Assembly (NCBI GenBank): GCA_019828545.1 | Contig: JACVRA010000192.1 | Span: forward strand, 475,936 to 539,935 | Reading direction: 5' to 3' | Length of the DNA stretch: 64,000 bases | Origin: Paracamarosporium sp. OC-R06-R3 | Taxonomy: Eukaryota > Ascomycota > Dothideomycetes > Pleosporales > Didymosphaeriaceae | Shown: positions 1 to 11,578 of the stretch, one piece after another | Position numbering within the stretch: position 1 is the first letter of the stretch | Layout: the number at the start of each line of letters is the position of its first letter | Notes under the pieces: model-generated | The model's input: only the letters and a program-made list of their open reading frames with translations | The model's database searches: none | Told to the model about the DNA's origin: nothing | Position numbers and translations under genes: made by a program

Positions 1-1023
1 ATTTTTGCAACAGGCGGTACCATTGCATCGCAAGGCGCCAACAACCTTCAGACGGTCGGCTACCAGGTCGGCCTCGGCGTCCAGCAGCTCGTCGATGCCG
101 TTCCGGAAATCCTGAACATCTCCAACGTAGCTGGCTACCAGATCAGTAACGTCGATTCTGGCAGTGTCAACCAGACCATACTGCTGAAGTTGGCCCATCA
201 AATCAACAAAGAATTGGCCAAGGACGATGTCAGCGGAGTCGTCGTCACCCATGGAACAGATACCCTTGAAGAGACAGCCTTCTTCTTGCAACTTGCCGTC
301 AACTCGAGCAAGCCGGTTGTTGTTGTAGGTGCAATGAGGCCTGCGACTGCACTGAGTGCAGATGGACCGTTGAATTTGCTGCAAGCCGTTACATTGGCTG
401 TCAGCGAGAACGCAAAGGACCGTGGAACCATGATCACGCTGAATGAGTAGGTCCCGCCTGGCTACCACATTTACACATTACCCGGACTAACAAAACCCAG
501 TCGAATAGGATCTGCCTTCTACACGACAAAGAACAACGCAAATTCTGTCGATACCTTCTTCAGCACTGAAGCCGGGCAGCTTGGATTTTTCATCAACCAA
601 GTTCCCTACTTTTACTTCGCACCATCCGTACCTGTTGGTCTGACCCACTTCGACCTTACCAACACGACATCCCTTGCGCAAGTCGACATCTTGTACGTGC
701 ACCAAGACGTAGATCCCGCTCTATTCAATGCTTCCTATGCAGCCGGCGCCGAGGGTATCGTATTTGCAGGTGTAGGTGCAGGTGGCATCTCCGCAACGGC
801 TAGTGAAGCTGCCGAGAGTCTGTTCAACGCCACTGGAATCCCAATCGTGGCGAGTCGAAGGACCGTGGACGGTTTTGTGCCGAGCCAAGATGAAGGTTTT
901 GCAATCGCTGCGGGCTTCTACAACCCTCAGAAAGCGCGAGTGTTGCTCCAGCTTGCGCTCACGATGGGTTATGATTATGACGGGATCAAGGATCTTTTCG
1001 CGCAAAATTATCCCAAACCTTGA
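1..1023 (+). CDS. L-asparaginase (type II-like), 5' end outside window
   Basis: This enzyme hydrolyses L-asparagine to aspartate and ammonia. Frame 1 is open from the first base and begins inside the first active-site motif (TGGTIAS, bases 10-30), whose threonine is the family nucleophile. The second motif, VTHGTDTLEETA, carries the Thr-Asp pair of the asparaginase signature. Exons are 1-446 and 501-1023; the 54-nt intron (447-500, GT-AG, with CTAAC shortly before the acceptor) is needed to keep frame and restores the sequence LNDRIGSAF. The stop is TGA at 1021-1023. The start codon and any signal peptide lie left of the window, so secretion cannot be judged, although the sequence resembles secreted type II enzymes more than cytosolic ones. 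Confidence 0.93.
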
Positions 1024-2534
<1,511 letters not shown>

Positions 2535-3115
2535 GCACGTAGAGGGTTTGTAGCAGGTTGTGAGCGGAGTAACCCGCGCTAGATTTCCTTCAAGCTGTAA
2601 ATATTTTAGCAATGTATGCTCAGGTTATGATCCAGTCTGGATCCATACGCTCACATTGTAGCGGTCAAAAAGAATGTTTGAATGATCGAGTGACTCGCAT
2701 ATATGTCTCGCATCTGGACCTGTGAACGGTGCAATCGCTGCTAGTGATGCCCATGAACATCCATCTAGGTCGATTGGACCTCGTCATTGGCTGATAACAA
2801 GACACTGTAAAAGGCCTTTTGGTGCCCGTGGGCCCATTCAAAGCTGTCAGCACGACTAGAGCATACAATTGAAGGCGCACCTACCGTTCACCACCCTAGT
2901 CTTCAACCCTCCACATCCTAGGCTGCACACGCTACATCACATTAGAAAATCCGACAAGCTGAAAAAGAAATCCCATTGCTAAAACAGTATCGGCGCTGAA
3001 GCCGCGCACAGTCCGACTCTATGAGTCTTGCACAAAGGAAACCAGCCGCTCGTCGTCATATGTACAATCCGTCTGCAGTTTCTGGCTCCGTGTCCCTAAT
3101 GGTGGTCGTAGCTCT
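2535..3115. other. Intergenic, convergent 3' ends
   Basis: Spacer between the xylanase stop and the complex I subunit stop, which face each other. It should hold both 3' UTRs and terminators. I see no coding sequence, RNA gene or repeat in it. Confidence 0.4.
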
Positions 3116-3586
3116 TTACTCCTTAGGCTTCGTGTCCGGGTCCTGTAGGATGCCCTCGGCTTCCAGCCGTCGGCGGGCTTCCTCAAGAGCCCATGTCTGA
3201 ATGCTACAGAACGTCAGCCGTGCACACACAATTCGAGCACGTCATGCACAATGTTTCTTCCACCTTTACTACCCCCCGCAGCGAATGCAGACGCCCACAT
3301 ACCTAGTGTCCGGCTTGAACGCATACGCCACAATTGCCACGGCAAAACTGCCGTAAAAGCCCCAATACCAAACATTCTCCCAGCCCTCCTTCTGGTACTT
3401 CTCCCCCGGCTTAACGCCAAACAGCCATCCGGAGGGGGGGTCGTAGCTCGGGCCGTGGCCGCTTTGCGCGTTCTTTGTCTGCGAGAATGGTCGGCGGAAT
3501 GAGAGCGGGAACCTGAGGTTGGGCTGGCGTATCGCAACGGCGGTCGAGGAGCGCGCGGCGGCGCGGAGCGGGGCGAGCGAAGACAT
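3116..3586 (-). CDS. Mitochondrial complex I subunit, ESSS/NDUFB11 family
   Basis: A small membrane-arm subunit of NADH:ubiquinone oxidoreductase in the mitochondrial inner membrane. Exons 3303-3586 and 3116-3203 join across a 99-nt intron (3204-3302) to give 123 residues. The splice is supported because it restores the reading KPDTSIQTWALEEARRR, after which the protein continues to PDTKPKE. The first 35 or so residues are rich in Arg, Ser and Ala with no acidic residues, as in a matrix-targeting presequence. The fungal family hallmark YDPPSGWLFGVKPGEKY follows, then one membrane helix (GFYGSFAVAIVAYAF) and a charged tail. The start is the ATG at 3584-3586; an upstream in-frame GTG is not used as a eukaryotic start. 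Confidence 0.85.
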
Positions 3587-4169
3587 CGATCCCACGAGTA
3601 TGGGTGTGGTGGAGGGTGAGTGGAGATGTGGGTTGTGGTGTGGTAGCTCTTGGACGTTGACCCGGGTGGTGACAAGAGGAGGCAGCGTGGACTTGGCGGC
3701 TGTGGCCCAAAGGGTTTAGCGCATGCGAGCCCGGGCGGAAGCTGCAGTGTACCACCATCGGAAGATGTCACTTGCTCGACCACTGTTTGCAAATCAGATG
3801 GGAATGGCCCTAGTGGCCTTTGAAGAATGGTCTGATTCAAATGCTGGAGTATCTAAAACGCCGGACCCCGCTATGCGCACCTATGCTCCTATACGAGATG
3901 CAGCGCGAGGCGCTCCTCTGATGCAGCAGCTACAAGCGTTGGCCGTGGGTATGAAGATGCTCCCAAAGCTTTCAACGTCAAGCTCTGGTACCTGAATGCG
4001 TATGTGTCGTTAGTCGTAAATGTACATGTCGTTGTGACCTCCGTTGCACGCGATGCTGCGAATACTAACGTCGCGAATGTGCGCATGATGCCATGACATC
4101 GACCGCGTTGGGTCATCATACGCAATCGGCTACCGTTTCTCATGCAAATAGGTGGTAGGTTTGGAGTGC
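3587..4169. other. Intergenic upstream of the complex I gene
   Basis: Spacer between the promoter of the complex I subunit and the 3' end of the Chm7-like gene; both are on the minus strand. Short ORFs on both strands here show no family resemblance. Confidence 0.4.
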
Positions 4170-5708
4170 CTACACAGCCACTGGAACACGCTCTTCTTCA
4201 TCTCTCTCTTCTGGTGCAGAAACAGTAATCTGCGACAGTTGTCTGGACATTTCAATTGTCTCACCCTCCTCTTCTGTCCGCAACTTCTTGACCTCGGGAA
4301 GCTCGGCGAGGAGCTCAGCAGTCTTCGCTGCCTCTTCCTTCTCGTGTCTCTCCTTCTCGGCTTTCTCTAGCTCGGCAAACTCGTCATCGATCTCACTCTC
4401 GTCGACTGGCGTAGCGGATTCGTTGATAATATTAGTGATCTCCTCGGTCGTGGCTATTTCTTCGTTCACCAAGTCCACTACCTTCTGAGCACCCTCAGCA
4501 CCACCGACCCTTTTGTTCAAGATAGCCATGGCTTCTGCACCAGCTTTCATAGCTTCCAGCATGCCGACATGGTCTGCGGCTTGCTGGATCTTCATATAAG
4601 ATTCTTCTAGTTGGAGGCTCAAGTTCGTATGATACTCGAGTGATGATTCGGCCAGCTTCTTGGAACGCAGACAAGCCTTTGCGCGGATTAGCTGCTTGAG
4701 CTGCACGGCTTCCTTTGCTGCTAAATCTGACTTTATGACATTTGCTTGTAGCAGCACAAGGCGCGCCTGCACCTTCTCGACTGCATCGTGGAGCTCCGCC
4801 ATAGCTGCATCCTCTTGCGATATCGACGACGGTCGGGTCTCCGTATCCGCCTTGAACTTGATTGTATTTCCATCTACGGACAGTACCTGTTTATCGCGGA
4901 CCATGTGCAATAGCAGCATGTCGACATCGCGTGCGCTGAGCGGCACATCGGGATTCAAAGCCTTCCTGAAGCGCTTGCAAAAGGCAGGCTTTGAAAGTAT
5001 GCGATCGGCGACAGAGGTATGCGACTGGTTTCGATACTGGTTCAAAATGGCTTCTGCGGCAGCTTCCATATTCGCAACGACCACGAAGGACCCGGCCGGT
5101 AGCTGGGTTGACGGTCCGATCAAAGAGTTCCTGCCAATCTCCCACGCCCCGGACAGCATGCCGGCAACGGAGACTCTCGGCAGTCTGAACCAGGGTTTCT
5201 GGTAAATCGAATGTGTCGACGTCAACCAGTCTTGCGCTGGTATGAAGGTCTCCTTCTTGACCGCATCTTGTAACACGTCTCGCAAGCAGGTAGGCAACCC
5301 AAAGTCCTTATGTTGTAAGGCACGTGTGAGCTCGTTGCCAGTATCGATGATCAAGAGATTGCGTGTAGCACCAGAAGCAGGAACAACGCCTGCGCGCGCC
5401 GCATGCTCCAGAGCCTTCTTCCAAGCATTGAGATTCGCGAGGTAACCGTCAGGGTTGGTCTGTTGCTGTCCCCGGAAGTCGGAGTAGAGCGATGCAAGGC
5501 GGTTGCGGTTCTTGAAAGCTTCCTCGTGCGTAAGGATATAATGTACCAGCTCGTTCATGTCTGGGTCGTCTTGTGGCAGAGCTGCGGCGAGTCGATGAAT
5601 CTGTCTCTTTGGTTTCTTGAGCCGCTTCGCGACATCGGTTGGAGAAGTCGGTCGTGCAGGGGTATCCTGACTAGCGTGGATGACGTCCCAGGTGCGCTTG
5701 GTCCGCAT
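4170..5708 (-). CDS. chm7: ESCRT-III family protein, Chm7/CHMP7-like
   Basis: A single-exon gene for 512 residues. The architecture matches CHMP7/Chm7: an N-terminal half of about 270 residues (tandem winged-helix-like region in the family) followed by a Snf7-type helical core from about residue 290. The core includes the long basic and amphipathic helices (LRSKKLAESSLEYHTNLSLQ) and ends in an acidic, Glu-rich tail. CHMP7 and Chm7 recruit ESCRT-III to the inner nuclear membrane for nuclear envelope sealing and surveillance of defective pore complexes. The call rests on domain order and the Snf7 region; the N-terminal half is divergent. The start is the first ATG of the frame. Confidence 0.78.
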   Translation of the reverse strand: MRTKRTWDVIHASQDTPARPTSPTDVAKRLKKPKRQIHRLAAALPQDDPDMNELVHYILTHEEAFKNRNRLASLYSDFRGQQQTNPDGYLANLNAWKKALEHAARAGVVPASGATRNLLIIDTGNELTRALQHKDFGLPTCLRDVLQDAVKKETFIPAQDWLTSTHSIYQKPWFRLPRVSVAGMLSGAWEIGRNSLIGPSTQLPAGSFVVVANMEAAAEAILNQYRNQSHTSVADRILSKPAFCKRFRKALNPDVPLSARDVDMLLLHMVRDKQVLSVDGNTIKFKADTETRPSSISQEDAAMAELHDAVEKVQARLVLLQANVIKSDLAAKEAVQLKQLIRAKACLRSKKLAESSLEYHTNLSLQLEESYMKIQQAADHVGMLEAMKAGAEAMAILNKRVGGAEGAQKVVDLVNEEIATTEEITNIINESATPVDESEIDDEFAELEKAEKERHEKEEAAKTAELLAELPEVKKLRTEEEGETIEMSRQLSQITVSAPEERDEEERVPVAV

Positions 5709-6540
5709 TTCGCTGCTCTGTACAGAGATCTCAGCAAGACCGCGCCGGGTTAGATAAGAAGCTTGTTACGGGGGAACTATCTACCAGCCATATCTTAGTT
5801 TACAGGTTGGTCCGTGTGGGGCCGTAAAGAGCTCTTTAGTGGGCATAGGCGCATCCGAACGCCTCGCGGTGGGATCAACCTTGCCTGCGACCACGATTTC
5901 TGCTGCGAGTCGCTAGACGTACCTTACTCGTGTTAGTCATCCGAAACGGGTCTTCCAATCAATCTGGAGTTCATCCGGTATCGTGTAGATTTGGCTGATT
6001 GCATTGAATTAGTACACGGTGAAGGCATGTGTAGAATCATACGTCATCCTTGTTTAGGTGGAAGTTCACGGTTTCACATGCTTAGAACACTTACGAGAGT
6101 GTCTTGAATGGGGACCGATCTGGCACGGCCAACGCGAGTAGGCCAAACTGGGCACTATATCTTTTCTCCTTTGAGAAAGCAGGTTAGACGGGAAGTATGA
6201 GATGTTTCTGTGAATACAGAGTACTTGGTCACGCGCCGATCTCACAAAGCTACTTTAGCTGTACAGAAACGTGAGAGATGCGTTTTAAATAGCTACTCAT
6301 AGCGAAGACTATCGTCCGAACCCTATGAGCTGGTGCCTTGTAGGTCCTCACGCGATATTGAAGGGCATATAAACCCTTGACTGGCAAAGTGGGCATGAGT
6401 TGGTAGGTAGCCTGCATAATTCATCACACGCGACAGATGCACCTGTGTGCCCTTGAAGTCGAAAAGAACATTGAAGCCTCGAACTTCATAAGTGGTATCA
6501 TTTTTACCTAAACACCGCCCGATGCATGTGGAAACAATGT
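5709..6540. other. Intergenic, promoter of the Chm7-like gene
   Basis: About 830 bp without a supportable gene. It contains the promoter of the Chm7-like gene (to the left) and the 3' region of gpn2 (to the right). Confidence 0.4.
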
Positions 6541-7825
6541 CTACCTCTTCACCACGTTCACTCCACCATCCTTCTTACCGTCCATAAACTTCCGCATCTC
6601 CTCAAGATCGTCTTCCATGTCGTCGTTGTCGTCATCACCTCCAGCTGTCGCTTTGGGATTGAATGTCCCTCCAGGGGCTGTCGTAAGTTCCACTGGCGGA
6701 GCGTCATGTGGTGGATCCTTCATTTCCTTGCTTTCTTCTGCCCAAGCACGTCGCTCCTCCTCGTCCAGCTCATCGCGTCGATCCAGCCACCTTTCCTGCA
6801 CGTCACGTGCATCCATCGTGACACCCTCTGATCGCATTGCCATTTGCCATACTGTATCGTTCGCACCTTCCACTCCTCCAAATGCGTAGCCTCCTGCTCG
6901 GTCGATAGCGCGCAGCAGGGTCATCATACTCTTCTTGTCCTCCACAGCAAGAGTTTCGAAGCCGACTAGCGCAAAATCTTCAACCAGTTCGACAATGGCC
7001 TTGTTAAGCGCCGAGAACTTTGATGTGGGTTCCTCCTCGTCATCAACGTCGGTGTTCAGCCTGCCGTCTTTTGAGGCTGAGCTTGGCCCTGGAATGCCAG
7101 ATGTCTGTTCTCTGTTCAAGTGCGGAAGCAAGTAATTCAGATCTTGTACCTCCGTGTAGAAGTCGAGATTAAAAGGCAGGTCTCCATAATCTCGCAGGTT
7201 ATCGATCTTCGTGAGCACGTTGAGGTGCGGCAAGTCCATCTGCAGCATACTTCTCAAGGCGAGCAGTAGCGAGGAGACGTATAGCGAGGGTCGCGAGAGT
7301 ACGATTGAGTCGGTCAGGTGAACGACGACGAGCTGTTGAGTGTCAGCAGACGTCGCCGAGTGAGAGAGGTGAAGAATACTCGGTACCCAAGTTTTTGGAG
7401 GCGGAAGAAGATGTTCCGCAGCGAGGAATGATGCGTAAAGAGCTCGACTTGACCGGGACAGTCGAAGAGTATGTAATCATCTACGCAGGCTCAGCCTCAG
7501 CTTCCTCTTGTTTCGGGCGCATAGATGTTGGCGGACCTCCGAGTTCCTTCAAGCCTTTTTCCAGCCAGTCGAAGTTGTGTTCGAGCTCCTCCAGCGCATA
7601 TAGAATGCCCCCGTTCGGCCCTAGCGTTTCCTGGTCCATGATCTCATCTATGGTGACCAGGTCCCTTACGTCCAAATCCGGCTGGTAGGAGGTGTGGTCG
7701 TTGGCGGGATCGAGGTTGACGACGGAAACCTTGCGTTCGATGGCGGTCATGAACTGCTCCATGCCATCGCAGTACGTCGACTTGCCAGAGCCCGGCGGCC
7801 CAATAACGAGTTGTGCGAACGGCAT
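6541..7825 (-). CDS. gpn2: GPN-loop GTPase 2
   Basis: Gpn2 belongs to the GPN-loop GTPases, which act with Gpn1 and Gpn3 in assembly and nuclear import of RNA polymerase II. Three exons (7537-7825, 7380-7480, 6541-7332) encode 393 residues; the introns are 56 nt (7481-7536) and 47 nt (7333-7379). Visible motifs are the P-loop GPPGSGKST (residues 9-17), the family-defining GPN triplet in LGPNGG (69-71), the switch region FDCPGQVELFTHH, and the base-specificity motif TKID (168-171). The tail ends in an acidic Asp-Asp-Met-Glu-Asp-Asp cluster and a basic end. The protein is somewhat longer than yeast Gpn2 because of the C-terminal extension. Start ATG 7823-7825 lies 187 bp from the divergent bub3 start. 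Confidence 0.93.
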
Positions 7826-8012
7826 CCTGGATGCTGTGTGCCGTCGGCGGTGAGAGACTACCTTCGAGTGTGCAGGCGCGGGGCGCATGGTCAAGGGAGG
7901 GGTAGCTCGAAGCTCGAACCTTCCGCGCCGGAAAAAGGAAGGCCCGACAGTGTTTACTGCGGGAGGCTCCTGCTTCGAGTTGCGACCACTTCCTCTCACT
8001 TCCAGCGCAAAC
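7826..8012. promoter_or_regulatory. Bidirectional promoter, gpn2/bub3
   Basis: Only 187 bp separate the start codons of the divergent genes gpn2 and bub3, so both 5' UTRs and both core promoters must fit here. I see no clear TATA box. Confidence 0.6.
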
Positions 8013-9093
8013 ATGTCCAGTAAGTACCGTCTACGCCTCTGCTTGCACATAGCTGATGTCGTCGAAAGGCCAATTCGAGCTTGCTCAAAATCCCACCGAT
8101 CCAATATCCGCTGTCAAGTTTGCGCCGAATTCATCCTCACGCCTGCTTGTGTCCTCGTGGGACCGAAATGTCTATCTCTACGACACCCTCGCCGAACCGG
8201 GCGGCAAGCTGATGCAGAAATTCGAGCACGCTGCTCCGGTGCTAGATGTGTGCTTCGGACGCGACGACAATGAGGCCTTCAGCGCCGGCATGGATTGGGA
8301 AGTGCGCAGGATTGACCTCGACAGCGGCGCGCAAACAGTGCTTTCGACACATTCAGCCGGCGTGCGCAACGTCTTCTATTCGGCTCCCCACAACCTCTTG
8401 GTGTCTTCCTCATGGGACTCCACCCTTCACCTCCATGATTTGTCGCAACCCGGCGAGTTCTCCACGGTGGCTCTCCCCGCGAAAGCTTTCTCCCTCTCTG
8501 CCTCGCCTACAAAGCTCGTCGTGGCCATGGCGAATCGTTCGGTCAATATCTATGAGCTGGACAAGCTGGCACAGGCAGCGCAGGTGGGCGGCGATGCGGA
8601 CGTAAAGACATGGCAACAGCGGGAGAGCAGCATGAAGTACATGACGCGCGCGGTATCGTGCATGCCGAATGACGCAGGCTACGCGAGCTCAAGCATCGAA
8701 GGAAGGGTGGCGGTTGAATGGTTCGACCCCAGCGAGGAATCACAGTCGCGGAAATACGCATTCAAGTGCCACCGACAGACGGTCGAGGGACAGGATATAG
8801 TATACCCGGTCAATGCGCTAGCCTTTCATCCCATACACGGCACATTCGCCTCCGGTGGAGGAGACGGCGTGGTTGCATTGTGGGACGCTGTGCACAAGAG
8901 GAGGATCAGACAGTACCAACGGTTCCCGGCAAGTGTGCAGACCATCGATTTCAGCAGCGACGGGAAGTACGTAGCCGTTGGCGTCAGTCCAGGGTTCGAG
9001 GATGGTTCGGACGATGTTCCCGACGGCGCCATCAAGGTGTTCATTCGCGAGTTGAGTGATACGGAAGCGAAAGGCAAGGCATCGAAGAAGTAG
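8013..9093 (+). CDS. bub3: Spindle assembly checkpoint WD40 protein Bub3
   Basis: Bub3 is a WD40 propeller that brings Bub1 and Mad3/BubR1 to kinetochores and takes part in the mitotic checkpoint. The preferred model has a 7-nt coding part of exon 1 (8013-8019), a 49-nt intron (8020-8068, donor GTAAGT) and exon 2 8069-9093, giving 343 residues that begin MSSQFELAQ, as in other fungal Bub3 proteins. Without the splice, an ATG at 8056 would give MSSKGQFELAQ, an insertion of two residues. WD-type blades are visible throughout, for example LLVSSWDRNVYLYD, LLVSSSWDSTLHLHD and FASGGGDGVVALWD. The C-terminus is Lys-rich. Promoter shared with gpn2. Confidence 0.93.
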
Positions 9094-9855
9094 ACTTTTT
9101 GAAAGGCTATCGTTGATTAGGCGTTGGGCGTTATGAGGAAGCGGATGCATGCATGCATGGGATCTTATCTACATCATACCCTATACAGAAATAATGCCGT
9201 TGACGCGGTGATTATAATGCAGGGTAACGCTTTCAATCCTCGTTTGAATATCCCACGTTTGAATACTAGACCTTCAAAAGGCCCCTTTGTTCTCCTTACC
9301 ACTTGCGGAAATTCAATGGTGACATGTTGCAACGTGCAAGGGCCGTGCATCGCACCATCAGCGGAATGCATCTCGCATAAGCATAACTCCTGGCTTTTGA
9401 CATACAGAACAGTTTGCTAATGAATTATGAAAGACCCTGTCACTTAACCATTGGCTCGGTGCCCGTCTTAATTGCCGCGCGGCACGTCGCATTCGAAGTA
9501 TATATTTCCCGTCGTTCCTGAACCTATGCTTCTTGGAGGGTCTTTTCTCTTCGATTTCCCGGGCTCTGCTTTCCTATACGCGTCCTCGACATCTACAAGA
9601 GTGGCTTAACTAACGGATCTATATAGGCCGTTTATTGTGTTTGGGAAGATTTCTTCGGTCGTTGGCCATCTCTATGACATCGCAAGTCTCTTTGGGCGAC
9701 CGATACGCCATCTCGTGCAGGTGTTTGCCTTCGTCTCAAGGAAATTCGACAGTGACCGTTTGTAATCACATCAAGACCGTTCCTTGGCGATCCTTGCTTA
9801 TCCCAGCTCTCAGCACAAGCCTACAACACCTATTTACCATCACATCAGCTACGGA
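9094..9855. other. Intergenic with possible 5' leader of the next small gene
   Basis: Left part is the bub3 3' region. A TATATATT lies near 9498, and CTAAC followed by TATATAG near 9608-9627 looks like the end of an intron, which would fit a spliced 5' leader of the small ORF at 9856. No larger coding sequence is seen. Confidence 0.35.
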
Positions 9856-10146
9856 ATGTGTCGTCGGCAAATTTACACATGTGCGACTTGCTCGAGAGAC
9901 GGTCCTTATGACTGGGTGCAGCCCTTCTGTGCCTCATACACGACCGCACTGAGCGAAGCCGATAACAAAGGTGTAAGTGGAAATAGGGCCAGAGAGGACG
10001 TCCTACACTATCGAGTCTGCAACGTTAGTGATATTCCTCAGCGTCTACCTCAACCTGGTCCGGACGGAGCTCGTGCTCAATGTAGCTACTGTTTCACGGC
10101 AGATCAGAACAAGGAGAACGAACGGCCGCAGCAAATGCCTAGGTAG
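9856..10146 (+). CDS. Hypothetical small Cys-containing protein
   Basis: A 96-residue ORF starting MCRRQIYTCATCSRDG. It has seven cysteines, including a CxxC near the N-terminus and another near the C-terminus (CSYC), a spacing that could bind zinc. I do not recognise a family. The in-frame upstream ATG at 9784 adds 24 residues of unconvincing sequence, so the ATG at 9856 is preferred. A TATA-like box near 9498 and an intron-like acceptor near 9627 suggest a transcribed leader. No signal peptide. It could also be a chance ORF. Confidence 0.35.
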   Translation: MCRRQIYTCATCSRDGPYDWVQPFCASYTTALSEADNKGVSGNRAREDVLHYRVCNVSDIPQRLPQPGPDGARAQCSYCFTADQNKENERPQQMPR

Positions 10147-10519
10147 AAGAAGCCTGTGTTTTCAAGGGCAACGGTCAGTGACAGGGAACAATTTGTGGGA
10201 TGAGATAATGATAGTATTCGTATCTATAAGGATTCAATATGTTCATATTCTATCCGTGATTGAACCGTTGATTGATTGGGCGTTATGATGTACACTAGAA
10301 TCCTTCGTGTCTGGAATTAAGTTTACTTGGTGTTTCACGAACGAAACTGATTGCTGCGCGTCTTTTCGCATAACTCTGACATAGTTTGCTATGTGGTTTG
10401 GATGCAAAGAAAGTATTGGGTGGTAGGTACAGCCTGCTGCATGTGGTGCATATGCTGTGCTACGGGTTCCAACCGGGTTTAGCTGGGAAGCGGTAGTTGT
10501 CCGAATAACACCCACCTGG
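10147..10519. other. Intergenic spacer
   Basis: Between the small ORF and the 3' end of the SET-domain pseudogene. Nothing recognisable. Confidence 0.35.
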
Positions 10520-11225
10520 TCAAAAATATTTCTGCTCATGATCAATCGTGATCTCCTCTCCATTTGCAATGGGCTTGGTGGTAATGATCATCAGCACCCG
10601 TCTAGTCATATCTACGCGACCAAGCATGAGGGCAGCGTTTGAATTGTAGGAATGGTTTAAGAAGCGGAACACCGAACCCTTGCTGACAGCATCGATCCAG
10701 CATTGTGATTGGCGGCCGGTCAATTTCCCTTTCGAGGTAAACATCCCCACTCCCATGTGAATGTTTGCAACGTACTGTCTCTTCGCCAGATTTAGTCTTG
10801 TCAATAGGGACAAGCTCACCAGTGTATTCGCCGAGGACCTCATCATCATTAAAGTCAGCCCGTGCAAAAATACCGTAACCCTTGCCGGGGGTGAGTAAGA
10901 TGCGGGTGTTCTCGACCTAGAACAGCTGCATATCCGCTGACCACTTCTGGTAGTCGCAGTCGTAAGCCACCCTGTCGTGTTCACAGACACCACAGGGTTC
11001 TTCCTTGACAGGAATCCCAACGTCTTCAACACTAATCATTGGCAAATTGCCGCTATGATAGTACGAAAGTTTTTGGACTCCCTCCCAACCAGAAGCGTTA
11101 AACGTATTCTTTTTCAGCAAGGTAGGGATCAGGTTGTCACTGCCAACGACTTGACGAACCACTTCTACGGGAACGCTATTTGAGTCTTGATAATCAAAGC
11201 CGACATGTGGGTGGCCAGAGTTTAT
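10520..11225 (-). pseudogene. SET-domain protein (lysine methyltransferase-like), broken
   Basis: Read on the minus strand from about 11225, the frame gives a pre-SET-like part with CGVCEHDRVAYDCDYQ, then an in-frame TAG (10917-10919) directly before VENTRILLTPGKGYGIFARA and VLGEYTGELVPIDKT, which is the N-terminal half of a SET domain. Near 10775-10785 the frame shifts. The next frame continues with GRQSQCWIDAVSKGSVFRFL and NHSYNSNAAL, the substrate-pocket NHSxxxN motif, and ends ITIDHEQKYF at TGA 10520-10522 with no Cys-rich post-SET. No intron of workable length removes either lesion. The motif has Tyr where Cys is usual (NHSC). An upstream exon may join at a TATAG acceptor at 11226. Histone or other protein methyltransfer would be the family role; this copy looks dead unless both lesions are sequence errors. 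Confidence 0.72.
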
Positions 11226-11578
11226 CTATAAATGTCGTAATACTTTCCGAGTTGCGGAGATGGACTGACTAGGGGCCCTGGGTTTCAAGCGAACGGTATC
11301 AGTTTGAAGAGACTTTCTTGTGGGTTGTGTTTGAGGTTACCGTCATCAAGGTTTGGAGGGAATAAAGTGTTTTCAGAATCACATAGAGCTAAGCTAACCG
11401 TGTGTAGATACTTGAAAACTCATAATGATCCAACGATGTATTGATTTCGGCACTTGTCCGCGGTCGCATAATAGAGGCAAACAACAATGTTGTTTCTTGT
11501 CAGGGTCACGAAGACGAAATGATTTATAAAAGACACCAAGCAGAGGAATATACTACTATCAGCTGCAGCACGGATGGC
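11226..11578. other. Intergenic between SET pseudogene and iml1
   Basis: Should contain the lost 5' end of the SET pseudogene and the iml1 3' UTR. No exon can be placed with confidence. Confidence 0.35.

Noticed and set aside
3214..3840. Minus-strand ORF of 208 codons around the complex I gene
   Set aside because: Different frame from the recognisable NDUFB11 exon, with low-complexity Pro/Ser/Arg content.
8056..8068. Bub3 start at ATG 8056
   Set aside because: Gives MSSKGQFELAQ; the spliced start at 8013 gives the usual MSSQFELAQ with a canonical donor.
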